DNA from: Zasmidium citrigriseum
Taxonomy: Eukaryota > Ascomycota > Dothideomycetes > Mycosphaerellales > Mycosphaerellaceae
Assembly (NCBI GenBank): GCA_002786025.1
Contig: NHNW01000078.1
Location: 1,578 to 65,577, forward strand
Direction: 5' to 3'
Length of the DNA: 64,000 nucleotides
In this document: piece after piece, positions 8,193 through 22,055 of the stretch
Position numbering within the stretch: position 1 is the first letter of the stretch
Layout of the letters: every line of letters starts with the position of its first letter
The notes under the pieces: model-generated
Told to the model about the DNA's origin: nothing
What the model saw: only the letters and a program-made list of their open reading frames with translations
The model's database searches: none
Translations under genes and position numbers: made by a program

Positions 8193-9383
8193 TCACTTGC
8201 GATGGAACAATCTCCCCACTTGCTCGGACAGCCATGCCATCGTGCCGCCCTTCGCTGGCGAAGAACCTGCATCACTGGCAGAGTTCAGCCTCTGGTATCG
8301 CTGTAGGAACTGCTCGAGCGTATCACCGCTGACACCCGGCTTCGAAAAATACTGAACCCAAGACTCCGGCAAGGCATGATAGTACATGTCGCGCCTGTGC
8401 TTGGCGACCTTGAGGAGCCTTTGCAGGAAGTCCTTCAGCACTGCGTTCTCATGCGACGAACCGACGCTGTCAAGCTTTCGACAAGCGATCTTGAGTTTCT
8501 CGAGGTCGTCGTCAGCCTTGTGGATGACACCGGGCAACCAGTCACAGATGCGCTCAATGTCTCGCATTTGGGTTAACCGAAAGGCTTGTCGCGTCTTGTC
8601 ATCAGCTTCGGGCGACGGTGCCAATGTGTATAGGCCAAAATCAGCAATCACGATGTCGGGGTAGTCGCCATACTTGCCTGGATACCGGAAGAGAACGTTG
8701 CCCCCGTGGAGGTCGCGATGGGCCAAAGTCTGCAGACGAGCATCCCTCTGGCCGTCGACTATGCCGAAGTGAAGGCAGAGGAGCGTCTCTGATAGCTGAG
8801 CTAGCATGTGCCAGCATAGGCCAGCCGGTATGGTATGTCCTAGCGCGGGATTCCAGACCATGCGTCGGAGGTCGTTGACTGTTCCTCCTGATACAAGCTC
8901 CATCGTGTAAAAACTCGACTTACCTGTTCCGTCTTCGATGATCTCAACTACGCCGGGCCGGTCGCCGCTCTGCGTGGAGTTGTCTTTGACATACTGGAGC
9001 ATCTTGGCCTCTTGCTGCAGGTCGTCGACGTACTGCTTCGACTCGGCTCGCTCCTGATTCAAGATCTTGACTGCTGAAAGCGATGCCTGCATTCTCTCAA
9101 TGACCGTCTGGATCTTGACAGGGTCTCCGTTGGCGTTGTTGTACTCGACTACAAAGCGGTCAGCATCAGCGTCACTGATCGTAGCGAACACCGTGGCGTA
9201 GCAGCCTGAACCGAGATGCGCAAGGATGATCTGTCCACTCTCCCTCTCGAAGCGGGCTTCGGGACCCTCGTCTGGGTCCCATGCCGTCTCATCTCCTTGT
9301 CCTAACTCTTTGAGAACGATCATTTCACCGGAGCTGTTTTGAATGTGCGTCTTTCTCGCAAAACGAGAGAAGCTTGGTGCCAT
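8193..9383 (-). CDS. Protein-kinase-like protein
   Basis: This is a 396-residue predicted serine/threonine-type kinase. The chosen start is the ATG at 9383 (MAPSFSRF); the ORF runs 61 codons further upstream but those residues look like leader. The glycine loop is LGSGCYATVF (about residues 57-66), the lysine sits in SAVKIL (K106), the catalytic loop is HRDLHGGN (222-229) and the magnesium motif is DFG (248-250). No APE motif follows, and the C-lobe is short and helical, which suggests a fungal kinase-like family outside the classical groups. At the C-terminus the codons CGC-AAG-TGA overlap a GTGAGT donor. If spliced to the CTTAG acceptor near 8138 the protein ends almost identically, so the exact end is uncertain by a residue or two. 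The gene lies 440 bp from the RIP block, head-to-head with SNF1. Substrate and pathway are unknown. Confidence 0.72.
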   Translation of the reverse strand: MAPSFSRFARKTHIQNSSGEMIVLKELGQGDETAWDPDEGPEARFERESGQIILAHLGSGCYATVFATISDADADRFVVEYNNANGDPVKIQTVIERMQASLSAVKILNQERAESKQYVDDLQQEAKMLQYVKDNSTQSGDRPGVVEIIEDGTGKSSFYTMELVSGGTVNDLRRMVWNPALGHTIPAGLCWHMLAQLSETLLCLHFGIVDGQRDARLQTLAHRDLHGGNVLFRYPGKYGDYPDIVIADFGLYTLAPSPEADDKTRQAFRLTQMRDIERICDWLPGVIHKADDDLEKLKIACRKLDSVGSSHENAVLKDFLQRLLKVAKHRRDMYYHALPESWVQYFSKPGVSGDTLEQFLQRYQRLNSASDAGSSPAKGGTMAWLSEQVGRLFHRK

Positions 9384-13228
<3,845 letters not shown>

Positions 13229-15216
13229 GCGACTACCCAAACAGAAGATTTCTGTGGCTCACGCCCGTGACGAACTTGACGACAAAAAGCCTGGTCTGAC
13301 GGATGGAGATACCCCCAAAGCAAGAGGAGGCGTTTGCAATTGTGTATGTTTTGGTGCATGTGCTTTTCGATCCAAGGAGGGACCGCTTTTGGGCGGTGGC
13401 TAGAAAACAGGTCTGGCTACCGCGAATGATTCGAAGGAAATGGACGAAACTCAACTCTTATGGACTGTGTTTGATGCTGATGCATCTTCTTGGAAGGATC
13501 GATGAACAAGTACTGCGCAGCGCGCGCGGGAACGGGAGATCCAACATGATGAATACTACTGAGTGGAGAAGGCACTTTGGATGGAGAGGCAGGTCAATCG
13601 ATAGCTTTTCCACATATCCAAAGTCGCTGGACTACTACTAGCTTTGGAATGAAAGAAAGGGCTCTGGCAGTCCTCGAAATGCAACAAGGTTTGAAGGCCA
13701 CTGCTCTCTGTCTCTTTCATACCCTCCGTCTTCCGCTCAAACTAGCAGAACAGCTCTCTCCGCGAGAGTAAGCGAGTCCATGCCATTAGAGGGCTTGTTA
13801 CGCTATTGACCCTTCTCGAGAGACTTGGGGATTGCTAGAGGCATCTTCCACTTTGACAGGAACACCGAAGGTACTCTTTCCCCTTCTTCGCTTCACTTTG
13901 TGTGGTCAACTTCCCTGACAATTATATGCTGAACCTGGGGGTTAGATCAATTGCATTTGGGCCGGCCTTGCTGCATTCTTGTTTCGATTGCGCTCTCCTT
14001 ACTATGCCCTAGGTATCCTTTAGTGTAAATCTCACTTGTGATTTCACTTGCGGCTTTGTAATGACTTGTGCGAACCCTCATATTGTGCCACAAGTTCTCT
14101 TACCTATCCCATCACTCAGTTAATGAGTACTGTTCGAAGACGACCTTAGAAACTCCGTTGTCAAGATCTTGCGCCCAAAGTCCTATCCTTCGCCATGTGG
14201 TTTCTACAACCTATCCCTAGCAATAGCCAGGTAGAATCTTTGGTCTGGACCGACGGCATTCGGCCCGGCCTTGCACCTTATTGCAATTACTGTGAAGGTG
14301 TGGTGATGATGATGTCGTGCAAAAGGGGCGTGGACGAGATGACGACGTCGAGCCGGAAAAGCTTGACGCTCGTGGCCTTGCAGCATGAGGCGCGTCGATC
14401 GCCCCGCTTTCGAGCTCCTGCTCCAGACTCCGAGTGCCGGAGGATCTGCTTTCTAGTGGCGTTCGTCCATTGGAAGCTGGTCGAAGATCAGGAACCTGGA
14501 CATTGCTAGAAGAATGGCATTGCTAGTAGAAGTGTTGTTGTTCAGGGGTTGATGAAAGCGTTTGGAGAGTGGAATGTGATGCGTTGTTGTTGCCGCCGGT
14601 CGAGGGAACGAAATCAAGGTTCCTCGGAGTTGAGTTTGGGTCAGCCGCCGTCGACGTAAACGCTTTTGCGGTAGGGCTTGCGCTGGAGGATAGATAGGAT
14701 AGAATCGCAACGATTTCGCGACGAGTGGGTGATGAGGTAATACATCAGCAGGAGAGCCTCACGTTAGCAGCACGTTGTTGAAACAGAACAAAGAACGTCG
14801 TGATTGGAGTGTTTGCGAGCGTGCAGGAGGCGAGTGCCTTGGAATGAGCCCAGCGACGAGGTGAGCTCACTTAAGCTTTCGACCATGCCCGTGCATTGGT
14901 CCTTGCCGTGTGTTTCCGCAGCAGTGACGTAGCCCCTGTGTCGTCTCGTACAAGAGCTCCATCCCTTCCAAGCGGCCGCTTTCACCTCGCCGTTGCTGCT
15001 GTCGTCGTTGTCATCGTTGTCCAACAAGCCACACAACAGAAATATCCAGCCTGTGTCTTGTACGTTGCATATACCCCTGACCACCAGCCTCGAGGCATCC
15101 TGGAATGTCGTACTGACCGTGCATTTGTTTGTTTGCAGCAGCAGAGCTAGCTCCTCGTCGAGTCCGAACCACATCTCAAACAGCAAGACACAACTTCCAC
15201 CAAAAGCACCGTCGCA
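13229..15216. other. Long intergenic region, SNF1 to NCE102-like gene
   Basis: About 2 kb with no convincing gene. Several ORFs of 60-110 codons occur on both strands, but they are rich in Arg, Ser and Cys, have no family resemblance and no splice support. The last 200 bases (15000-15216) hold CA/CT-rich leader-type sequence for the NCE102-like gene. Confidence 0.5.
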
Positions 15217-15768
15217 ATGGCCAACATCATCCAACTCGCGCTGCGCGCTGCGCAATTCTTCATGGCGCTCCTCGTCATGGCCCTCATCGGTAACGCCATC
15301 GCTATGGGCGCCAACCCGGCCATCAATAACTACACCATGTTCTGCGCGGCATGGGCTATGTTCTTCCTGTTCTACCTCATCCCGGCCTCGATCAAGGACA
15401 TTGGCATGCCCATCATCACTTTTGGCATTGACCTCTTGACTATGCTTTTCTGGTTCTGCGCCGCCATTGCGCTCGCCGCTGAGCTTCATGTGCACTCTTG
15501 CAACAACCACGTACGTCTAAAACCCCACGCGCGAGATCGGAAGATGCTAACATATTTGGGCTAGGACTATGTCTCGAGCAACCGCGTCTCTCGTGGCGCC
15601 AGCGACCAGGAGGCTGCTTGCCGCGAGGCGCAAGCCAGCACTGCATTCCTCTGGTTCGGATGGGCCTGCTTCCTCGTGTCCACTGTCCTCTCTGGTCTCG
15701 CCCTCAAGGGTGGCTCAGCACCACGCTCTGGTGGCATCCGCCGTGGCCCAGCTATGAGCCAGGTCTAA
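15217..15768 (+). CDS. NCE102: NCE102-like MARVEL-domain eisosome membrane protein
   Basis: Exons are 15217-15510 and 15565-15768. They are joined in phase 0 by a 54-nt intron with GTACGT, a GCTAAC branch site at 15546-15551 and a CTAG acceptor. The product has 165 residues, close to the 173 of yeast Nce102. Four hydrophobic segments are visible: residues about 8-30, 42-62, 70-95 and 125-147. The first starts IIQLALRAAQFFMALL, and the loop before the last carries GASDQEAACREAQA, both typical of Nce102/Fhn1 proteins. In yeast these organise eisosomes and membrane compartments at the plasma membrane and sense sphingolipids; the role here is by homology. The C-terminus is short, basic and cytosolic. 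Confidence 0.93.
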
Positions 15769-16798
15769 AGCCCTCGACCAGAGCAGATGGAAGGATCAAG
15801 TGAGTTCCAATAATCATCATGGTAGAGACGACAAGGTGGCTGACTTTATTTGCAGCAGCACTAATACTCCGAACGACTCGAGACGTTTTATGAGAGACGC
15901 TTATACCACCGTTTGGACGCATACAAAAATGGGAAAATGAACACGACAACCCGGAAAGCTTCTTGAAGTTGCCACTCTGCATAGCGGGCGCGCACAGGAG
16001 GCGAGCTCGAGCTCATTAGCTGGCGTTCTTGTTTCCCATATTCTCTCGTCGATGTCTATCAAGAAGTCAATGTTTCGTATGGATACCTCTATAATGTGTA
16101 CCAATGCAATGAAACGGAATAATCAAACACTCATGGTCTCTACACTTTCCGTCCCTGCTCTTCGAACGTCCGTTCCCATATGTCTGACAGCCTGTCACGA
16201 TTTCACCATAGAACACATCTGCGAAGCTCTCCATTCATTGCTGTCCAACCAATATCTAAATCAGAGATCTCCCGCGGCGCTCAAACACGCGCCCGGTCAA
16301 TCGGGTTGTCACAAACACGGCTCGGACAACCGCTTCAGCCGCAAAGCCGGAGACCGGACACTCACTCAGGGCGTAGTGACATCACCTCCCAGATCTCATC
16401 CTGCTGCTTCCGCGCGATCACTCTGATCAATGCACCATGCGAAGGAGCACAGATATCCCATAGCGCCAAACGCTATAGACCTGAACGGTTTCCCATACGT
16501 CAAAGGTCGGCGGTAAGCTTTTGCGCACATGCGGTTTGGGAGTGTGGGTATTTGCTTTGCTTTGTGAGGGAGGTTTTGGTGATGCTGTCTTGACGCGCTG
16601 GGCTGTCTTGCTCTCTTCCGGTCGATACCGCTGCTCACTCTATCAGATCAGGGACTTGCGATCTCGTGATGGACTAATCATAGCCTCCCTGACCCGGGAC
16701 TCGGTACTTGGGCGCATCCACTGCTCTTTTGCGACTTTGCTTAAGTTTGGGGGATTGACGCGCTTCCTATCACCTCCACCTCCACGCGACGCTGCAAT
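15769..16798. other. Intergenic region, NCE102-like to glycosyltransferase
   Basis: About 1 kb with no supported gene. Short ORFs on both strands lack family features. It presumably holds the 3' end of the NCE102-like transcript and the promoter of the downstream gene. Confidence 0.5.
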
Positions 16799-19700
16799 AT
16801 GGCGACCCGGACGCCGATTGAGACCAGGAGGATGTCTGAGGATGTCGAGCCGGCTGTGTTAAGAGACGAGCGTGGCAATTCCATACTACCCTCGGAGCCC
16901 CTCCCTGGAGTGGACTTTGGCGCGCACCGTGAAAGCGCCGCGGAGGAAGTAGAGCCTCGCAACAGTGGAGCCTCATACTTCTCGGCCAGACCAGGCGATG
17001 CGAACGCCAATGATGTCAAACCAATGGAGAAGAGCCGCACAGATCCGCTGGACAATGCAGATGTCGACGACGACCTGCCTTTGCCCAGCGAGCAACCCTT
17101 GAAGAGAATCAGGACAGCGCCGGCGGTGAATGCAAGACCAGGTACATTGGCGAGGAACAGTACATTGCTGCGAACGATGAGGAGACGGAGTCCGCAAGAT
17201 GACTTCCAATATACTTTCGACCCAATGTCGTCGGACAGCGAGTCGAGTTCTTCGGAGGACGAGAGCGTACAACATGGAGGAAGGCAACGCCCGGCACCCA
17301 AGCGCACGGCAACCGCTGCTGAGAAGCAGGAGCAGGCACAAGAAAAGGAGCATGCAAAGCAAGGGAAGTCATACTCGCGGTTCAGGATCAACAACGAACA
17401 CATGAGCACGAAAGGAAGGGTGTCGAAGCGGGATGGACGATTGAATATCTCGATCAACCAGACCGCCAACAGTGGATATTTGGCCAAGGCTCTGGGACGT
17501 ACGATACAGAATCATCTGGATATTCCGAACAGGAATCGACCAAGAAAACAACGGCGATATCTGGCGGACCATCCTCAGCTTGAACCCGATGTTGATGTGG
17601 AGGCGGAGAAAATCGCCTCTGGGCTGTATTCCAATGTCGTTCGACCGAGGCTGAATATTGTTATCATGGTCATCGGCAGTCGAGGCGATATTCAACCGTT
17701 CCTCAAGATTGGCAAGATTCTCTGCGAACAGTACGGCCATCGTGTACGCATCGCCACGCACCCGACCTTCCGCGATTTCGTGGAGAAGGAGACCGATCTC
17801 GAGTTCTTCAGCATTGGCGGCGACCCCTCCGAACTGATGGCTTTCATGGTCAAGAACCCCGGCCTCATTCCAAGCCTTCAAACTATCCGCGAAGGCGAAA
17901 TCCCACGTCGACGAGTGGCTATGAGCGAGATGTTCGAAGGCATGTGGCGGGCTTGCACGAACACTACCGATGATGAGAGCGACTCGCTGAACATCAAGAT
18001 GATGGGCGACAGGAGTCCCTTCATTGCGGATGCTATCATCGCCAACCCACCTTCTATGGCGCACGTCCACATTGCTGAGAGACTGGGTATACCGCTGCAC
18101 ATCATGTTCACTTTCCCATACTCGCCAACGCAGGCTTTCCCTCATCCGCTGGCGAACATCAAGCCGGGCAAGAGCAATGTTGATCAGAATTATGTCAACT
18201 TCATGTCGTACCCGTTGGTGGAGATGATGACTTGGCAGGGATTGGGCGACATCGTCAACAAGTTCCGACAACGAGTGTTGGGCTTGGAACCTGTTAGCTC
18301 CCTGTGGGCACCAGGAGCTTTGTATCGAATGAAGGTGCCGTACACCTACATGTGGAGTCCATCACTCGTCCCCAAGCCTGGAGATTGGGGTCCTGAAATC
18401 GACATCGCGGGCTTTGTGTTCATGGATCTGGCGAAGACTTTCGAGCCACCGCAGGACCTTGTCGACTTCTTGAATGCTGGAGAGCCGCCGGTGTACATTG
18501 GATTTGGAAGTATCGTTGTCGACGACCCGGATCAGTTCACCAAGATCATCTTCGAGGCGACGAAGAAGGCTGGCGTACGGGCTCTAGTCAACAAAGGATG
18601 GGGTGGCATTGGGCAGAGCAATGAGAATACACCCGATCACATCTTTATGCTAGGGAACACGCCGCACGATTGGCTGTTCCCGAAAGTCAAGGCCGTAGTA
18701 CATCACGGTGGAGCTGGCACGACCGCCATTGGACTCAAGTGTGCGAAGCCGACCATGATTGTACCCTTCTTTGGAGATCAACCCTTCTGGGCCGCACGAG
18801 TCGTCGAAGCAAAGGCTGGCGCGCACGAGGTCATTCCCTGGAAGAAGCTGACGGCCGATAAAATGGCTGAAGGCATTAAGCAATGCTTGACAGAAGAGGC
18901 GCAAAGGAATGTACAGAAGCTGGCAGAAGGCATCGAGAAAGAAGGAGATGGTGCTGAAAACGCAGTCAAGTCGTTCCATCGGAGCTTACCCCTGGCTGGA
19001 CCGCATAGCATCCGGTGCTCGATCCTCGAAGACCGGGTCGCTGTGTGGCAGCTGAAGGGGTCTTCTCTGAGGCTAAGTGCGCTTGCGGCGGAGATGTTGA
19101 TGGAGAAGGGCAAGATCAAGACGAGCGATTTGAAGCTGTTCCGGGCTTGTGCTTGGACCGATTTCGATGGGCCTGGAGAACCCATCTCGGGCACTGCAGG
19201 TGCTGTTACAGATTCTCTGTACAACATTGGAGGTGGTGTCGGTATGGTGCCTGTAAGCATGGCGAAGCATATGAAGAAGCGTGCCGAGCATGAGAGAAAG
19301 AAGGCCGAAATCAGGAAGAGAAAGGAGAATCGCAAGGAGGAGAAACGACAAAAGAAGGCGGCACAGGCTGAAGAGAAGACGCAACAACAACGGCCACCCA
19401 ACGAACGCCAGGATACGTCGAATACCATGGCTTCGAAGTTGTCTGCGGATCCGAGTACGCCTCTGGCTACGGAACTTGCGAGGGACTTCCACGAGGGCAT
19501 CAAGCGATCTGGAGCGGCACTGCTCACGATGCCAAATGATCTTCATATCGCCATTGCACAGGGTTTCCACAATGCTCCCAGGCTTTGGGGCGATGCCACT
19601 GTCAGGAAGCCTGTCCGCATCACTGGATTCAAAACTGGAATGGTTGCTGCCCGGAAGGAGCTGGTGTATGGCATCTACGACGGCTGGACAGGTCTTGTCA

Positions 19701-20617
19701 CCCACCCTATCGGCGGCTTCAAGGACGGCGACACTATTCCTGCGAAAGTAGCTGGCTTTGGAACAGGCTTCGGAAAGGGCATTGGTGGCTTCGTCCTGAA
19801 AAATGTCAGCGCCGTCGTCTCGCCACCTGCATACATCGGCAAGGGCATGATTGTCTATATCAAGAAGAAAGCAGAGCACAATGGGCCTGGCTCGAAGGCC
19901 TACATTCGCCGTGCGCACTTGATTCAAGGACAGAAGGACCTCCAAGCGATTCTCAGCCAAGACGACCCAGAGAAAGGCGAGCAACTCGATGAAATCAAGG
20001 AGAGGGTCTTTGGTGGTTGGAAAGTCTACGAGCAGGTGTGGTCGGCTGCGAATACGACTTACAATGCTGTTGGAGCGAATGTTGCTGGCAAGTTGAAGTT
20101 GAGGAGGGAGAAGAAGAGATGGGTGCAGACGGGCGCTCTGGAGAATGTCGATGCGGCGGAGCGGGCACTCAAAGTACGAAAAGAGGGCAAAGATCTCGAG
20201 AAGCATTTCGCGAGACGGAGACAAGAAGTCCGTGTTGCTGAACGACCACGAGCACCGGCTATGGAGCAGCCTGAACGGTATGAAGACTCCAGGAATGTGT
20301 TGCCGAATGGACGGCTGGCTACTGTTGCCAGCAACGAAGGCGACGAAGAGGGAGAGGTGATGATAAACGCCTATGCTACGCCCGAAGCGGAAGAGAATAA
20401 GTTGGGCGATGAGTCGAGGAGTGAGAGTACGGCTGTGGGGACTCCTGAGGAAGAAGGAGGAAAGAGGCAGAGTGTCATGAAGGATAGTATGTCGATTGAA
20501 GGGAGTAATGGGAGTGTTGGGTATCAGGACTTTGTTAAGCAGAAAATTAATGGTGGTGGGAAGGCGGTTGGTGGTGGAGGGAGGATGAGGGCGCTTAGTC
20601 GGGTTACGACGACTTGA
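16799..20617 (+). CDS. Sterol/lipid glycosyltransferase-like protein with long C-terminal extension
   Basis: A single exon of 1272 residues. The N-terminal 280 residues are disordered, acidic and basic. The GT28-type N-terminal lobe starts at about residue 286 with IVIMVIGSRGDIQPF, and the UDP-sugar-binding lobe has HHGGAGTTAIG at about 633-643 followed by PFFGDQPFWA. Both are hallmarks of UDP-glucose:sterol 3-beta-glucosyltransferases such as yeast Atg26 and plant UGT80. The PH and GRAM domains of Atg26 are not visible, so this is a shorter relative. After a Lys/Glu/Arg-rich helical stretch (about 820-870) comes a Gly-rich region (YDGWTGLVTHPIGGF, then GFGTGFGKGIGGF, near residues 960-1010) resembling lipid-interacting C-terminal modules of fungal relatives. 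Sterol is the likely acceptor but unproven. It probably acts at cytosolic membrane surfaces. Confidence 0.88.
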   Translation: MATRTPIETRRMSEDVEPAVLRDERGNSILPSEPLPGVDFGAHRESAAEEVEPRNSGASYFSARPGDANANDVKPMEKSRTDPLDNADVDDDLPLPSEQPLKRIRTAPAVNARPGTLARNSTLLRTMRRRSPQDDFQYTFDPMSSDSESSSSEDESVQHGGRQRPAPKRTATAAEKQEQAQEKEHAKQGKSYSRFRINNEHMSTKGRVSKRDGRLNISINQTANSGYLAKALGRTIQNHLDIPNRNRPRKQRRYLADHPQLEPDVDVEAEKIASGLYSNVVRPRLNIVIMVIGSRGDIQPFLKIGKILCEQYGHRVRIATHPTFRDFVEKETDLEFFSIGGDPSELMAFMVKNPGLIPSLQTIREGEIPRRRVAMSEMFEGMWRACTNTTDDESDSLNIKMMGDRSPFIADAIIANPPSMAHVHIAERLGIPLHIMFTFPYSPTQAFPHPLANIKPGKSNVDQNYVNFMSYPLVEMMTWQGLGDIVNKFRQRVLGLEPVSSLWAPGALYRMKVPYTYMWSPSLVPKPGDWGPEIDIAGFVFMDLAKTFEPPQDLVDFLNAGEPPVYIGFGSIVVDDPDQFTKIIFEATKKAGVRALVNKGWGGIGQSNENTPDHIFMLGNTPHDWLFPKVKAVVHHGGAGTTAIGLKCAKPTMIVPFFGDQPFWAARVVEAKAGAHEVIPWKKLTADKMAEGIKQCLTEEAQRNVQKLAEGIEKEGDGAENAVKSFHRSLPLAGPHSIRCSILEDRVAVWQLKGSSLRLSALAAEMLMEKGKIKTSDLKLFRACAWTDFDGPGEPISGTAGAVTDSLYNIGGGVGMVPVSMAKHMKKRAEHERKKAEIRKRKENRKEEKRQKKAAQAEEKTQQQRPPNERQDTSNTMASKLSADPSTPLATELARDFHEGIKRSGAALLTMPNDLHIAIAQGFHNAPRLWGDATVRKPVRITGFKTGMVAARKELVYGIYDGWTGLVTHPIGGFKDGDTIPAKVAGFGTGFGKGIGGFVLKNVSAVVSPPAYIGKGMIVYIKKKAEHNGPGSKAYIRRAHLIQGQKDLQAILSQDDPEKGEQLDEIKERVFGGWKVYEQVWSAANTTYNAVGANVAGKLKLRREKKRWVQTGALENVDAAERALKVRKEGKDLEKHFARRRQEVRVAERPRAPAMEQPERYEDSRNVLPNGRLATVASNEGDEEGEVMINAYATPEAEENKLGDESRSESTAVGTPEEEGGKRQSVMKDSMSIEGSNGSVGYQDFVKQKINGGGKAVGGGGRMRALSRVTTT

Positions 20618-22055
20618 GTTCTCGATAGGGCTCCCACCCTCCCAGCTGTGATACGACATCGCCGAGACGAGACCTTCGAATCGAAGAGCCGCAATTGATC
20701 CGATCGAGGCCTCGCGGCCCAAGACTGGATGAGTCCGACTGCAGACATCTTGTGAAAGACAACGAGCCCGACACTCGGCTAATGGAGCCACGACTCGCCG
20801 GTAATCGATCGCGAGCAGTCATCGGCCATTCTCAAGCGGTGTAACGACAACAAGACCTTTGAAATCGCAGAGCCGCGACTGGATCCGTCTGGATACCCGA
20901 CCGACCATCTGATTCGAGATTTGCATGCAGTGCTTCCAGCGTTAAGCGCGGCGTTTTGGTTTCTGGCGGGCAGGTGAGACGGCATGCTACGTGTAACAAC
21001 ATGAGATCATTTGTCGAGCGTTCCAGTTTCTTTGACGTTGCATTTGATCGGTGCTTGGGTTGTATAGTTGTAGATACAGAACGTTTAATCATAGTAGTAA
21101 AGTTTTGTCTATACAAAAATTATCCCTTGCTTCTCGATTCAATGAGGTTGGAAATAGAGTCTGGCGAACCACGATGCCATCTCGTTGCCTTGCTGCAAGA
21201 ACGGCGAGAGGATGCGGTTCACGCAGCTGTCAATCGGGCGGCAACTCGCCAGCCGCCAGTCGGGTCGGGACGGCGCAAGGGAAGCTCTCAGACGATGCCA
21301 CGTCAATCCACTCAACCTCGACCTCACCTGCACCATCTGCACGACGAGGAGAAGCCTCTTGCAATTCTCCGTCTTCCGCCGCCCGCCCACCGTCAATGCA
21401 TGGGGGAGCAACAAAGCCGAATGGCTTGCCTCGTCTTTTTCTCTGCCGGTACCGGGAGTGTGGATGGATGCATGAGCGCCCAACGGTGCTTTTCTCTTCT
21501 GGTGAATGCTTGCAGATTTTAGAGTGAGTTTGAGATGGACAGGTACACCCGAGACGTGCCAGGTGGTTCCAATGGAACCATGTCGCGGGGTTTACTGGTC
21601 TGTTTCCTCCCCTCTTTCTCCATCATCGACGACCTTGTGGGCTTTCCTTTACGGCGTTATACGTGTACCTTTGTCACTGCTCACTGCTCATTGAGAAAGA
21701 GAGGGACCAACCACGTTTGATGGCATCGACGAATGAAGGTGCTATGTGAGATGGATTGACGGGGTTCTAATCGTCGTGGACTTGTGGACTGTCTTTTCTA
21801 TTGCTGCCCCACCACCCTTGTTGTTTCTGCTATTCGCAGTGGCCCCCTTGGCTTTTCTAGCTGCCCGAACCTAGACTGCACGTCATCCCACGCTTTTCGT
21901 GGAGCATCGGCTCGAAAGCATATCTCACGAGGGACATCCTATTGTCACACGACTGGCAAAGCATCCTAATCCAACCCATTCATGCCTAGATCTTCTTGAC
22001 TTCAGCACATCGAACCATTGGGCCCTTGCGGGCTCACCACAACCATCCAGACAAC
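20618..22055. other. Intergenic region with degenerate ~90-bp repeats
   Basis: No gene is supported. Related GAGCC-containing segments recur near 20688, 20785 and 20871. Overlapping ORFs on both strands (for example 20956-21522) show no family features. The last 60 bases before 22056 form a plausible leader. Confidence 0.45.

Noticed and set aside
14764..15510. 248-codon minus-strand ORF
   Set aside because: It is antisense to the NCE102-like gene and has no family features.
19073..20791. 572-codon minus-strand ORF
   Set aside because: It is antisense to the glycosyltransferase coding sequence; a codon-bias shadow.
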